From Limnohabitans sp. Rim47 (GTDB taxonomy: Bacteria; Pseudomonadota; Gammaproteobacteria; Burkholderiales; Burkholderiaceae_C): 64,000 bases of DNA. Where the stretch lies: NCBI RefSeq assembly GCF_001517545.1, contig NZ_FBYA01000003.1:253509-317508 (forward strand), in the 5' to 3' direction. A program made the position numbers and the translations under genes. Of this stretch, positions 25,754 to 34,627 are shown piece by piece; the stretch's first letter is position 1, and each line of letters begins with the position of its first letter. Below the pieces are notes generated by a model. That model was given only the letters and a program-made list of their open reading frames with translations, was not told where the DNA came from and made no database searches.

Positions 25754-27109
25754 TCAGTGGCCTTGTGCGGCGCGGATGCGGTTGACTTGCAAGGGCGTGA
25801 CGTCGCTGGCTTGGTTGCCCCATTGGGTGCGCAGGTGGGTGAGCACCGCGGCGATGTCACGGTCGTCCAGTTCGAGCACCGCTGGCGGCATGCCAAAGGG
25901 GCGTGGGTGCAAGGCGGTGGCCGGGCCATAGCCGCCATACAAGACCATTTGCACCAAATTGGTTGGGTCGCTGAGCAGCACGGCGCGGTTGCCTGCCAGC
26001 GCCGGGTAGGCCGTTGCACCTGCTGCCGTGGCAATGCCTTGGCCTTGTTCTCCGTGGCATTGCGCGCAATGCCGGTCATAGATTTGCAGGCCTTTTGCAG
26101 CCACAGCCAGGCTCACTTTGGCTTGTAAGGGTGGTTTCGGGGGGGCAGCTGTGGCAGCCGCTTTTTGTGCGCGAGACTTCAGATACACGGCCATGGCCAG
26201 CAAATCGGCTTCGCTCATGTATTGGGTGCCGTGTTGCACCACTTCGGCCATCGGGCCGCTGGTCTGGGCTTGCGCTGACTCACCCGTGCGCAGCAGTTGC
26301 ACGATGCTGGACAAAGCGCTTGTGGCCAGCCCGGTTTCGTGGTCGCTGGTCAGGTCGGGTGCATACCAGTTGACCACGGGCATCAGCCCACCAGACAAAT
26401 CATCGACAGCGCCGCTGGCCCCCAAAGCGTTGCGTGGGCTGTGGCAAGCGGCGCAATGGCCTAGGCCTTGCACCAGGTAAGCGCCCCGGTTCCAATCGGC
26501 CGTTTGTGCTGGGTCGGGTTTGAACGGCGTGGGGCTGAAAAACAGGCTGCGCCAAATCGCCAAGGCAGGCTGTGTGCCCAAAGGCCACATGAGGGTGTGG
26601 GCTGGGGTGGGCTGGTTCACGGGTGCCAGGCTTTGCAGCCAGGCCAACAGGTCGTCACTGTCAGCGCGGGTGATCACGCTGGTGTGGTTGTAGGGAAAGG
26701 CGGGGGTCAAGAGGCGGCCATCTTGGGATCGGCCGTGGTGCAGTGCACGCCAAAAATCCTCGGGGCTCCAGCGGCCAATGCCGGTGTGGGTGTCGGGCGT
26801 CAGGTTGCTGCTGTAGACGGCTCCAAAGGGCGTATCGATGCGTCGGCCCCCGGCCATGGGGGCAGAGCCGCGTGCGCTGTGGCAAGCCACGCAGTTGCCT
26901 GCGCGGGCCAAGTATTGGCCGCGTTCAATTTGCGCGCTCTGGGGCTGCGCGTGGCTTGCGGTGTTGGGGGCTTGACTCGTGGCTGGGGTCGCCGGTGTCG
27001 TCCAAGCGTCGCCCCAGTTGTCCACCACAACATAGGCGGTCAATGCCAAAAGTGCGCAGGCGAGAAGCCCGCCGATGTGGGCAGTGCGTGTGAAGCGTGG
27101 GGCTTTCAT
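25754..27109 (-). CDS. Triheme c-type cytochrome, alcohol dehydrogenase subunit II-like
   Basis: 451 residues with an N-terminal signal/anchor (about 8-30) and three CxxCH heme sites: CVACH (73-77), CAACH (219-223) and CAQCH (348-352). Domain spacing matches the cytochrome subunits of membrane-bound alcohol and gluconate dehydrogenases (AdhB type), which pass electrons from a periplasmic dehydrogenase to quinone or oxidase. No dehydrogenase subunit lies next to it. It overlaps the upstream diheme cytochrome gene by four bases (ATGA). Confidence 0.85.
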   Translation of the reverse strand: MKAPRFTRTAHIGGLLACALLALTAYVVVDNWGDAWTTPATPATSQAPNTASHAQPQSAQIERGQYLARAGNCVACHSARGSAPMAGGRRIDTPFGAVYSSNLTPDTHTGIGRWSPEDFWRALHHGRSQDGRLLTPAFPYNHTSVITRADSDDLLAWLQSLAPVNQPTPAHTLMWPLGTQPALAIWRSLFFSPTPFKPDPAQTADWNRGAYLVQGLGHCAACHSPRNALGASGAVDDLSGGLMPVVNWYAPDLTSDHETGLATSALSSIVQLLRTGESAQAQTSGPMAEVVQHGTQYMSEADLLAMAVYLKSRAQKAAATAAPPKPPLQAKVSLAVAAKGLQIYDRHCAQCHGEQGQGIATAAGATAYPALAGNRAVLLSDPTNLVQMVLYGGYGPATALHPRPFGMPPAVLELDDRDIAAVLTHLRTQWGNQASDVTPLQVNRIRAAQGH

Positions 27110-27975
27110 GGCTGTCCTCCAGCTGTGCGTGACAGCTCGGGGGCGCTGCCGCAGCGCAAGGCCGCAGGCAGGGCTGGGCCTTCGGGCGGGCGCGGCGCGG
27201 GGTGCGTGTCGTTGGGCAAAGCCTGGCGGGCCAGCCAGCTGGACACCGCAATCAGCTCATCGGCCGGGATGCGCTTGACCACTTCGGCCATGCAATCGGG
27301 CGCGTGGGCCTTGCGCTGGCCGGTTTGCCAAGCGCCCAGTTGTGCGTTCAGGTAATCCAGTGGCAGGCCCAGCAAGCCGGGTACGTTGGGTTGCACCCCC
27401 GTCAAGCGCACGCCGTGGCATTGCGTGCAAGCGGGCAAGCCCCGCGACGCATCGCCCTGGGTGACCAGTTGCTGGCCTTTGGCCAAACGTTCGGCCGAAA
27501 TGGCATTGCTGGCGCTGGGTTTCGGGTAGGGCAATTCGAGAGATGAAAAATAGTGCGCCATCTCGCCCAAGTAGGCGTCCGACAACGGGTCGATCAGGCG
27601 GGTCATCAGCTCGTAATGGCGTCGCCCTTGTGAAAAGTTGCGCAGCTGGTTGTGCAAATAGCCTGCGGGTTTGCCAGCCAGTCGTGGGTAATAACCATCT
27701 GGCCCAGCCCGGCCTTGCTCGCCGTGGCAGGCGGTGCAGGCCCGGGTGCGCTCGGCCATGTTGTCTTGAAAACGGGCGGTGGCTGCAGGCGAAGGTGCCG
27801 GTGCAGGAGTGGTTGCAGGAGTGGTTGCAGGAGTGGTTGCAGGAGCGGTTGCGGTTGCCGTTGCCGTGGAACCAGGCAGTGCCTGTTTTTGGGCTTGGGC
27901 GGCAGCGCAGATGAGCAATGCGATACCCACAGTCCAGGCTTTGTGCAATTTCAATAAGTTCAATGTCATCCTCAT
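27106..27975 (-). CDS. Diheme c-type cytochrome, c4-like
   Basis: 289 residues with a signal peptide (cleavage near AQA, residue 28), a low-complexity linker (alternating T, A, P; about 38-65), and two CxxCH sites: CTACH (80-84) and CTQCH (183-187), each followed by a cytochrome c4-like half (GYYPRLAGKPAGYLHNQLRNF; GVQPNVPGLLGLPLDYLNAQL). It probably carries electrons in the periplasm together with the triheme protein encoded directly downstream. The second ATG, two codons in, is equally possible as start. Confidence 0.85.
   Translation of the reverse strand: MRMTLNLLKLHKAWTVGIALLICAAAQAQKQALPGSTATATATAPATTPATTPATTPAPAPSPAATARFQDNMAERTRACTACHGEQGRAGPDGYYPRLAGKPAGYLHNQLRNFSQGRRHYELMTRLIDPLSDAYLGEMAHYFSSLELPYPKPSASNAISAERLAKGQQLVTQGDASRGLPACTQCHGVRLTGVQPNVPGLLGLPLDYLNAQLGAWQTGQRKAHAPDCMAEVVKRIPADELIAVSSWLARQALPNDTHPAPRPPEGPALPAALRCGSAPELSRTAGGQP
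27803..27850. repeat. 12-bp tandem repeat inside the diheme cytochrome gene
   Basis: Four units of GCAGGAGTGGTT (last one with C for T), encoding the TTPA-type linker between the signal peptide and first heme domain. The unit is a multiple of three, so copy-number change would alter linker length without shifting frame. Confidence 0.85.
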
Positions 27976-28079
27976 GCCTTGAAGATAACCGAAGCGGCGA
28001 CAATACCGGGTTTGGCGCTGGGCATACCCGCCTGGCCAGCCCTTGTTTTTGAGTCTTTTTTTTCATTCCCATTCAAGCC

Positions 28080-28598
28080 ATGTCCGATATCCAAGTCCGA
28101 TTTGCCACCCTCCAAGATGCCCCCGCTGTGGCCGCATTGCATGCGAGCGCCTGCCGCGCTGCCTACGCAGGCCAAGTGCCCGATGCCCATTGGGACGCCA
28201 CGCCCATGCCCAAACGCGTCTCCTTCTGGAAAGAAGCCGTCGAATACGGCGAACCCCAAGTCATGGTGGCCACAGACGGCAAAGAGGTCGTTGGTTTTGT
28301 GGGCTTTGACCGTTCACGCGACCCCAAGTCCAAAAACACCACCGGCGAAATCTGGGCCATTTATGCAGCGCCCGACCGTTTGGGCCAAGGCATTGGCTTG
28401 GCGCTGTGGGACGCGGCCCGCGAAGGTCTGGAAGACGAAGGCTGCACCGATGTCACGGTCTGGTTGCCCTTGTTGCATGAAAAAACGCTGCGTTTCCACG
28501 ACCTGGCGGGCTTCAAGCGCGAGATGAACACCGCTCGCACCGTGCCTTTGGGCGGCGTGAAAGTCGAAGAAGTGCGCCTCAAGCGCAAATTGGCCTGA
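28080..28598 (+). CDS. GNAT family N-acetyltransferase
   Basis: 172 residues. Seen: VRFATLQDAPAVAALH at the N-terminus, the beta4 strand GEIWAIYAAPDRLGQGIGLALWDAA with the acetyl-CoA-binding Q-G-x-G-x loop, and a C-terminal FHDLAGFKRE segment typical of GNAT motif B. Substrate unknown. It is 12 bases upstream of dusC, so likely co-transcribed. Confidence 0.82.
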   Translation: MSDIQVRFATLQDAPAVAALHASACRAAYAGQVPDAHWDATPMPKRVSFWKEAVEYGEPQVMVATDGKEVVGFVGFDRSRDPKSKNTTGEIWAIYAAPDRLGQGIGLALWDAAREGLEDEGCTDVTVWLPLLHEKTLRFHDLAGFKREMNTARTVPLGGVKVEEVRLKRKLA

Positions 28599-28610
28599 CG
28601 TTTTGAGCGC

Positions 28611-29597
28611 ATGCCCATGAGCCATTTGGGGGCGCGTGTCTTGTTGGCCCCGATGGAGGGCTTGCTGGACCACACCTTGCGCGACGTGCTCACCCGCGTG
28701 GGCGGGGTTGATTTGTGCGTGTCCGAATTCATCCGCGTCACCAACACCGTGTTGCCGCGCCGCGCCTTCATTCGGGTGGCCCCTGAGTTGCTCAACAACA
28801 GCTGCACCGTGGCAGGCGTGCCCGTCAGGGTGCAATTATTGGGGTCTGACCCCGATTATTTGGCGGCCAACGCGGCGGCTTTGGCCGAGCTGCAGCCTGC
28901 GGGGATTGATTTGAATTTTGGGTGCCCCGCCAAAACCGTGAACCAGCACCGTGGTGGCGCTGTCTTGCTCGACGAACCCGAGCTGGTGGGCCAGATCGTG
29001 GCGGCGGTGCGGCGGGCGGTGCCTGCACACATTCCTGTCTCGGCCAAGATGCGCCTGGGCTTCAATGACGACAGCCGCGCCGAAGACTGCGCTTTGGCCA
29101 TCGAGGCCGCAGGAGCCAGCGACTTGGTGGTGCACGCCCGCACCAAGGCCCATGGTTACAGGCCGCCCGCTTACTGGGACCGCATCGCTGATTTGAGGCA
29201 GCGTGTGCGCCTGCCCATGGTGGCCAATGGCGAAATCTGGACATTGGCAGACGCTTTGCGTTGCCGCGAAGTGACGGGCTGCGATCGGTTGATGATTGGG
29301 CGGGGCATGGTCGCCGACCCTGGTCTGGCTTTGGCCATCACGCAACACGATGCCTTGACCCAAGGCGGCGCCATGCAAAGCGCCGTGGCCTGGACTCAGA
29401 TATTGGGTTTGATGCGCCTGTTCTGGCAGGGCATTGCCTTGCGGGTGGCACCCCGGCACCGGGCAGGTCGGCTCAAGCAGTGGCTCAATTATTTGCGCCG
29501 GGTTTATCCGGAGGCGCAAGAGGCCTTTGACCAACTGCGCTTGCTGCACGACCCCGAAAAGATTGACCAGTGGCTGGCCGCTCAGGCCGTCGGATGA
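28611..29597 (+). CDS. dusC: tRNA-dihydrouridine(16) synthase DusC
   Basis: FMN enzyme that reduces uridine to dihydrouridine in tRNA; DusC modifies U16. Seen: LLAPMEGLLDHTLRDVLTR, SEFIRVT, the catalytic Cys in DLNFGCPAKTVNQHRGGA, VSAKMRLGF, VVHARTKAHGY and GRGMVADPGLA. The SEFIRVT and HARTKAHGYRPPAYW forms mark the DusC branch. 328 residues (MSHLGARVLL, two codons in, is an alternative start). The stop overlaps the convergent HPt gene by 16 bases. Confidence 0.93.
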   Translation: MPMSHLGARVLLAPMEGLLDHTLRDVLTRVGGVDLCVSEFIRVTNTVLPRRAFIRVAPELLNNSCTVAGVPVRVQLLGSDPDYLAANAAALAELQPAGIDLNFGCPAKTVNQHRGGAVLLDEPELVGQIVAAVRRAVPAHIPVSAKMRLGFNDDSRAEDCALAIEAAGASDLVVHARTKAHGYRPPAYWDRIADLRQRVRLPMVANGEIWTLADALRCREVTGCDRLMIGRGMVADPGLALAITQHDALTQGGAMQSAVAWTQILGLMRLFWQGIALRVAPRHRAGRLKQWLNYLRRVYPEAQEAFDQLRLLHDPEKIDQWLAAQAVG

Positions 29598-29947
29598 AGC
29601 GTCAGGTGAGTGGCCACTTCGGTGCGCAGCGCTTCCAGCTGAGGGGCTAAGCGGTTGTAGGCCACGCGGACTTGTGACGATTCACCGTGCTTGCTCAGGT
29701 GTTCGACGCTCACCACCAGCTCAACCAGACTGTCCACACAAAACACGGGTGTGAAACCCTTGAGTTGGTGCAGCAAGCGGTTCACGCCATGCATGTCGTC
29801 TTGTTGCAGCAGCGCCTCAATGCGCGGCAGGTCTTCGCCGAGGGTCTGGTGCAGTGTTTTGAGCAGCGACAACACCCCACCGGCATCACCAATGAACTCC
29901 ATGGCCCTTGCAATGGACAGGTAAATCGGGGCAGATGGTTGGCTCAT
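29582..29947 (-). CDS. HPt (histidine phosphotransfer) domain protein
   Basis: 121 residues forming essentially one HPt four-helix bundle. The phospho-accepting histidine is probably H60 in LLHQLKGFTPVF, which matches the HxLKG pattern with a shift to F-T-P after it. Such proteins relay phosphate between hybrid kinases and response regulators; none is encoded in the window, so its partners are unknown. Start MSQPSAPIYL at 29947. It lies 49 bases downstream of the NUDT19-like gene. Confidence 0.72.
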   Translation of the reverse strand: MSQPSAPIYLSIARAMEFIGDAGGVLSLLKTLHQTLGEDLPRIEALLQQDDMHGVNRLLHQLKGFTPVFCVDSLVELVVSVEHLSKHGESSQVRVAYNRLAPQLEALRTEVATHLTLHPTA

Positions 29948-29996
29948 AAAAGCAGGGGCGACTCCGTAAAGGTTACAAATTGTAATTGCCCCGATT

Positions 29997-30875
29997 TTAA
30001 TCAAGCAAAGCGGCCAAACCCAATTCCGGCTCAAAGCGCTTGTTTTTAAACATCAAGCGGGTCGGGCCAGGAAACGCAGGCTGCTGCACCGAGTGACGAG
30101 GGTCGCCCGGGTAGCAAATGGTTCGGATACCGTCTTGGTCAAAGGGCTCGGGCTCGACCACGGGGGGGCGGCGGCTCTGGGCTTCGGTCAGCGCACTCTG
30201 GGTGTCTGTGTGCCGGGCCAGCTGAACCAAGCCCATGATTTGGGGAGGCGCCAACTCAATTTGGTGGTCCCAATAGCGGATCAAGGCCTCGCGCGGGGTG
30301 GTCCACAGGGTTTCGGTGGCCTCAAAGTTGTCGTGCGCGGCGGTTTGGCCTTCGGGCACTCGGGTGATGAAAAAACGGGTGTCAAAGCGTTTGCTGGTCA
30401 CCGATGCCTGGCGTGGCGTGATCCACCGGGTCCAGGGCACCAAATGGTCGGTCGACAGCTGAAGCGACAGGTTTTGAAGCGCCTCAGACCAGCTTTGTCC
30501 GCTGGCCAAGGCGCTTTGCAGTGCTTGCAGGTCGAGGGGGCATTTTGTGGCTTGGCCCAGCAAGATGCGGCATTCTTCAAACGCCTCGCGAATGGCCGCC
30601 ACAAACAGGCCCGCAGCCCGTTCGGTGCTCAGTTCGGGCTCTGCCAGTCGTTGCTTCAAGGTGGCGGCATCTTGGCTGAGTTTGGCAAGCAAGGCGGGGC
30701 TTTGGTCTGCCTGATCGAGCTTGCCGCCCGGAAACACAAAGGCCCCGCCCAGCACATTGGACGCTTGGTGACGCTTGAGCAGCAGCACTTGCATGCCTTG
30801 CGCACTGTCGCGCAGCAAGACCACCGAAGCAGAGTCCAGCGGCGGGGTGGTGATGATGTCGGTGTTCAGTTCCAT
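29997..30875 (-). CDS. NUDT19-like Nudix hydrolase
   Basis: 292 residues. The Nudix box is split: GGAFVFPGGKLDQAD, then about 45 residues, then AAIREAFEECRILLG. An insertion at this place is the mark of the NUDT19/RP2 branch, whose animal members hydrolyse CoA and CoA esters. An FFITRVPEGQTA strand and a C-terminal CYPGDPRH segment also fit. It probably trims CoA derivatives; substrate unproven. The HPt gene follows on the same strand. Confidence 0.8.
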   Translation of the reverse strand: MELNTDIITTPPLDSASVVLLRDSAQGMQVLLLKRHQASNVLGGAFVFPGGKLDQADQSPALLAKLSQDAATLKQRLAEPELSTERAAGLFVAAIREAFEECRILLGQATKCPLDLQALQSALASGQSWSEALQNLSLQLSTDHLVPWTRWITPRQASVTSKRFDTRFFITRVPEGQTAAHDNFEATETLWTTPREALIRYWDHQIELAPPQIMGLVQLARHTDTQSALTEAQSRRPPVVEPEPFDQDGIRTICYPGDPRHSVQQPAFPGPTRLMFKNKRFEPELGLAALLD

Positions 30876-31013
30876 TGCGAGGTGTCAATCGTGCAACACA
30901 GCCAAAGAGCTGGCTGTTTTAAAGTAGGGCATGCTTTTAATCGGCAGCCAGATTAGCAGATGGTGCCGAAACGCCCTGTCACCCATTCACACGCATTCAA
31001 GCAAGGAAAACAC

Positions 31014-31925
31014 ATGAGCATCGAATTCAAAGGCCGCGTTGCCATCGTCACGGGCGCAGGCGGTGGTTTGGGCAAACAACATGCCTTGGCCTTGGCCGCG
31101 CGGGGCGCCAAAGTGCTGGTCAATGACTTGGGCGGCGATGTGCATGGCGTGGGCGGATCGGTGTCGGCAGCACAGGCCGTGGTCGATGAGATCCGTGCAG
31201 CGGGCGGCGAAGCCATGGCCAACGGCGCATCGGTCACCGATGCTGAGGCTGTCAAAGCCATGGTGCAGCAAGCCATGGACGCCTGGGGACGGGTGGACAT
31301 TTTGGTGAACAACGCGGGCATCTTGCGCGACAAGAGCTTTGGCAAGATGGCACTGGCCGATTTCAAGCTGGTCATGGACGTTCACGTCATGGGCGCTTTC
31401 CATTGCACCCAGGCCGTTTGGCCCATCATGCAGGCGCAAAACTATGGCCGCATCGTCATGACCACATCGTCCAGTGGGCTGTATGGCAACTTTGGCCAGG
31501 CCAACTACGGCGCGGCCAAGATGGCGCTGGCGGGCTTGATGCAAACCCTCTCGATCGAAGGCGAAAAACACCACATCCGCGTCAACTGTCTGGCCCCCAC
31601 CGCCGCCACCCGCATGACCGAAGGCCTGATGCCTGAGGCCGTTTTGAAGGCACTGGAACCCATCGCGGTGGTGCCCGCCATGCTGGTCATGGCCAGTGAA
31701 GACGCGCCCAACCGCACCATCATGTGCGCGGGTGCGGGCAGCTTTGAAGTGGCCCACATCACCCTGACACAGGGCGTGCACTTGGGTGTGGGCCCCGATA
31801 TTCCGGAGCGCCTGGCTGCCGTACTGGCGCAGGTCACCGACCGCCAAGGCGAGACCGTGCCGCGTTCGGGTTCAGAGCAAGGGGCGCTGGAAGTGGGCAA
31901 GGCCATGAAGGCGCACCGGGCTTGA
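31014..31925 (+). CDS. SDR oxidoreductase, (3R)-hydroxyacyl-CoA dehydrogenase-like
   Basis: 303 residues. Classical SDR motifs: TGAGGGLGKQHAL, NNAGILRDKSF, catalytic Ser in TTSSSGLYGNFGQ and Y-x-x-x-K in NYGAAKMALAG. The LVNDLGGD...GVGGS insertion after the second strand and the NFGQANYGAAK segment are the hallmark of the dehydrogenase unit of multifunctional enzyme type 2 (HSD17B4-like), acting on (3R)-hydroxyacyl-CoA. It may work with the thiolase and acyl-CoA synthetase encoded nearby. MSIEFKGRVAIVTG at 31014 is chosen; upstream in-frame codons are not family-like. Confidence 0.85.
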   Translation: MSIEFKGRVAIVTGAGGGLGKQHALALAARGAKVLVNDLGGDVHGVGGSVSAAQAVVDEIRAAGGEAMANGASVTDAEAVKAMVQQAMDAWGRVDILVNNAGILRDKSFGKMALADFKLVMDVHVMGAFHCTQAVWPIMQAQNYGRIVMTTSSSGLYGNFGQANYGAAKMALAGLMQTLSIEGEKHHIRVNCLAPTAATRMTEGLMPEAVLKALEPIAVVPAMLVMASEDAPNRTIMCAGAGSFEVAHITLTQGVHLGVGPDIPERLAAVLAQVTDRQGETVPRSGSEQGALEVGKAMKAHRA

Positions 31926-32081
31926 CGCGCGAAAATCGGATGTCGGTGCGAGGGACCGGCAAAGAGATCGCTGCGTTTTCATAAAGCAGATCGCCAACAC
32001 ACACAGAAGCCCATAAAAAGTCAGTTGCGTCAGCTTGATGTCAATCAAGTCTTCACACACTGTGAAAACACAGGAGATGAC

Positions 32082-32621
32082 ATGGCGTTGCGACAAATTG
32101 AGGCAGCTGTTTTGATATTTTTATCGGCGGTTCTGTATTGGTTAGGTTACGAATTTCAGGGATGGCTTTTTCAGTTCACCGAGCACGTGCCAGGTGTCAA
32201 TTGGTTTTATTTGCCAGCAGGGTTGCGAGTGGTGTTTGTGTTGGTGGCAGGACTTCATGGCGCTTTGGGAATCTTTGCGGCGACCGTTGTCATTGACTTG
32301 CTGCACATGAAAGACCTCAGTGGCATGGCCCTGTTGCTGACTGCCTTCGCATCAGGATTTGGGGCGTGGTTTGCTTTGTTGTTCATGCGCTGGCGCGGGA
32401 AGATTGACGCAGGTCTGACGGTTTTAACCAGCGCTGTGTTGATTCAATATGCACTGATTTACGCGCTGTTTAATGCCGTTTTCCACCAAGCAGTTTGGTG
32501 GGGATTCCAAAGAGACGGTGCCCTTTTCATGGTGGATGTCTGGCCCATGTTTGTGGGCGATTTGCTGGGTGCGCTGTTCTTTTTGTATGCGTTGAAAGTG
32601 GCGCTCAAGTTCAGGTCGTAG
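32082..32621 (+). CDS. Multi-pass membrane protein of unknown function
   Basis: 179 residues, mostly hydrophobic, with about five membrane segments (roughly 6-25, 45-72, 78-97, 110-130, 150-172). CAGGAGA lies just upstream of the ATG. The overall pattern recalls the MASE1-type sensory membrane domain but no output domain follows and I do not claim the family. Base composition here is more AT-rich than the neighbouring genes. Confidence 0.65.
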   Translation: MALRQIEAAVLIFLSAVLYWLGYEFQGWLFQFTEHVPGVNWFYLPAGLRVVFVLVAGLHGALGIFAATVVIDLLHMKDLSGMALLLTAFASGFGAWFALLFMRWRGKIDAGLTVLTSAVLIQYALIYALFNAVFHQAVWWGFQRDGALFMVDVWPMFVGDLLGALFFLYALKVALKFRS

Positions 32622-32817
32622 GTTTGCAACTCTTGCAACTCTTACACCATTCAAATTCAGCAAGCAGGCGCAAAAAGCCAAATGGGTTGAGCACTGTAGG
32701 AGCGCCGCAGACAAGGGCGTGTTGGCTTTGACAGGTGACTGCCCGAATGCCTAGATTGTTTGAGTTTTTTTTTTGTGGAATGCTAGGATATTTATCAAAG
32801 CAATTCCTCAAAGACTT

Positions 32818-33807
32818 ATGAAATACCTCAAGTTGTTATGGGTGTGTGGATTTTCCCTTTGGTGCACAGCTTGGGCGCAAACTGATTGCAGTCCGTTCAA
32901 TCCAGAAAATACAAAAGTCGTGGATCGCGGTCCGGTTAAAACTGTCACTGGGCCGTTGGCTAATTTTGACCCTTGCCATCAATCTGTTCGGCTGGATGCA
33001 CCTTCGTTTTTTGCTAAAAAGCGAGGCGACAAACCACCGCTCGTTCTGATTGCCCACGGCGGTGGTGGTTTGGGTGGCTATGAGCGTGATTTTGCAAAAC
33101 TGATGAATCAGCAGGGATATGCCACCCTGATTTTTGATGCGTTTGAGATGAACGGACTCACGCCTGGATCGGACCTGCTGCTCTACCACATGAGCAATGG
33201 TGGTCGGCAGAGAATGATCTACAAAGCCACTTGGGGTGCTTATCGTTGGGCCCTCCAAAGTGACAAGGTGGACACCGGCAAAATCTTCATTCAAGGTTTA
33301 TCGAATGGCGCTGCTGTTGCTATCAATATGGCTGCAGCAGTTGATGGTGCCAATGTCCGTGGTGTCATTGCGGAAGGGGGGCCATCAGCTGGCATTGGGT
33401 TTCCAGATGACATCAAGGTTCCACTGTTGTTGATTTACGGCTTGGCGGACAACTATGGCGGCGTGCAACAAGACGATTTGATGTATCTGAGAGCGATGCC
33501 TTGTAGCTATAACGACAACTATCAACTGGCACCTGCAGGCTTTACCCAGCGCTGTAGCCGCATGTCAAATCCGACCCATTCCATGCCATCGCCGCAAATT
33601 TGGTATGAGTCGATTAAAGCCAAGGGACAGGAAATTCGACTTGAGTTGGTTGAGGGTGGAGGTCACGGAATGATGTTTGCAGATTTCGTTTCGTCCTCTA
33701 AGCAGCTGGGAGCGGGGCGATCGTTCTACCGATCTCACGGCGCATCGGCAGATACAAGGCAGAAGCTGCAAAAGCTGACACTGGATTTCATTGAATCCAA
33801 ACTCTGA
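32818..33807 (+). CDS. Secreted alpha/beta hydrolase, dienelactone hydrolase-like
   Basis: 329 residues with a signal peptide (hydrophobic core 4-18, cleavage after AWA at 20). The fold is marked by LVLIAHGGGGLGGYERDFAKLM, the elbow GLSNG (Ser162), an acid at Asp211 (LLIYGLADNYGG) and His283 in EGGGHGMMF, a complete triad. Five cysteines suggest disulfides in the periplasm or outside. Substrate unknown. It lies in the AT-richer patch and starts after a run of Ts. Confidence 0.75.
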   Translation: MKYLKLLWVCGFSLWCTAWAQTDCSPFNPENTKVVDRGPVKTVTGPLANFDPCHQSVRLDAPSFFAKKRGDKPPLVLIAHGGGGLGGYERDFAKLMNQQGYATLIFDAFEMNGLTPGSDLLLYHMSNGGRQRMIYKATWGAYRWALQSDKVDTGKIFIQGLSNGAAVAINMAAAVDGANVRGVIAEGGPSAGIGFPDDIKVPLLLIYGLADNYGGVQQDDLMYLRAMPCSYNDNYQLAPAGFTQRCSRMSNPTHSMPSPQIWYESIKAKGQEIRLELVEGGGHGMMFADFVSSSKQLGAGRSFYRSHGASADTRQKLQKLTLDFIESKL

Positions 33808-33869
33808 TCGGCCTCGCAGCTGTCGTGTGATACGACCAGTTAGCGGATGCCGGCCAACTGTCTGATCGA

Positions 33870-34091
33870 TCACACCCAACCTTGCTTCCACACGCTGTCG
33901 TCTTGCAGCTCACGCCAAGCAATGACTTGCGTGGCTTTGGAGAAAACCGATTCAATTTCCACCAATTCAATCGGGTCCGTAGGCTGCTCGGGTTGAATGA
34001 CTCGGCTGACCAAAAAGTGCTTTTGCTTGGCCACAGGTTTTAACGCAGTCCATTTGGTCAGCAGCAGTTTTTTGGGGTTCAGTGGATTCAT
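33870..34091 (-). CDS. TIGR02450-family Trp-rich small protein
   Basis: 73 residues: MNPLNPKKLLLTKWTALKP..., then KHFLVSRV, IELVEIESVFSKATQVIAWREL and WKQGWV. This K-LL-KWTA / KHF / W-R-L / W-GW pattern is the small conserved TIGR02450 family of unknown function. The start at 34091 is the family's; a longer reading to 34244 has no support. Converges on the secreted hydrolase gene. Confidence 0.8.
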   Translation of the reverse strand: MNPLNPKKLLLTKWTALKPVAKQKHFLVSRVIQPEQPTDPIELVEIESVFSKATQVIAWRELQDDSVWKQGWV

Positions 34092-34221
34092 CGGTGTGTA
34101 GTCAATTTGTGGGATTGCCTGGCGACTTGGCAACCTTAGCCAAGGCGGTTGCAGGTGAGTTTTAAGTCGCAGGAAATCAGGCTGGGTTATTGAGAACCCC
34201 AAACGCTTTTGAGCAGCTTGG

Positions 34222-34545
34222 TCATGAATTCGATGGCATCTCAATCAGCTTTTTCAGATAACGACCGGCACCATCGGCTGCACCCAAATCAGGGTGATTC
34301 AAGCAAAAGTCATCAATGCCGATGATGGCCGCTTCATGCGCCTTGGGGTCGTCGTTGTATTTATCTTCTTTGCTTTTTTGAAGACCCTTGAGGGTCAAAC
34401 TGAGCGGGGCCAGAAAGGCATTTGTCCACGTACGCTTTTCGGCATAACCAAGCTTATGCCAAGACGCGCAGGAATGGTCGCCAAACAGGCTGGCCCCAAA
34501 GCCTGTTTGTGCGGACAAAGCCATGACCATCCATCCCAGCTTCAT
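34222..34545 (-). CDS. Small secreted protein of unknown function
   Basis: About 107 residues starting MKLGWMVMALSAQTGFGA, a probable signal peptide; starts at 34584 or 34608 are also open and no ribosome site decides. The mature part (DHSCASWHKLG, TWTNAFLAPLSLTLKGL, IDDFCLNHPD, AAGRYLKKLIEM-like end) has two cysteines and a C-W...W-FL...D-FC-NP pattern seen in small periplasmic helical proteins (Rap1a/HdeA-like size). I do not assign a function. It lies in the AT-richer patch. Confidence 0.55.
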   Translation of the reverse strand: MKLGWMVMALSAQTGFGASLFGDHSCASWHKLGYAEKRTWTNAFLAPLSLTLKGLQKSKEDKYNDDPKAHEAAIIGIDDFCLNHPDLGAADGAGRYLKKLIEMPSNS

Positions 34546-34627
34546 CACGCAGCGGAATGTGGCCGTTGTCAATGGGAAGCGCATGATGCCGCTTGGTTTC
34601 GTCATCAAGTTGTGAAGCTTCAGTTGA

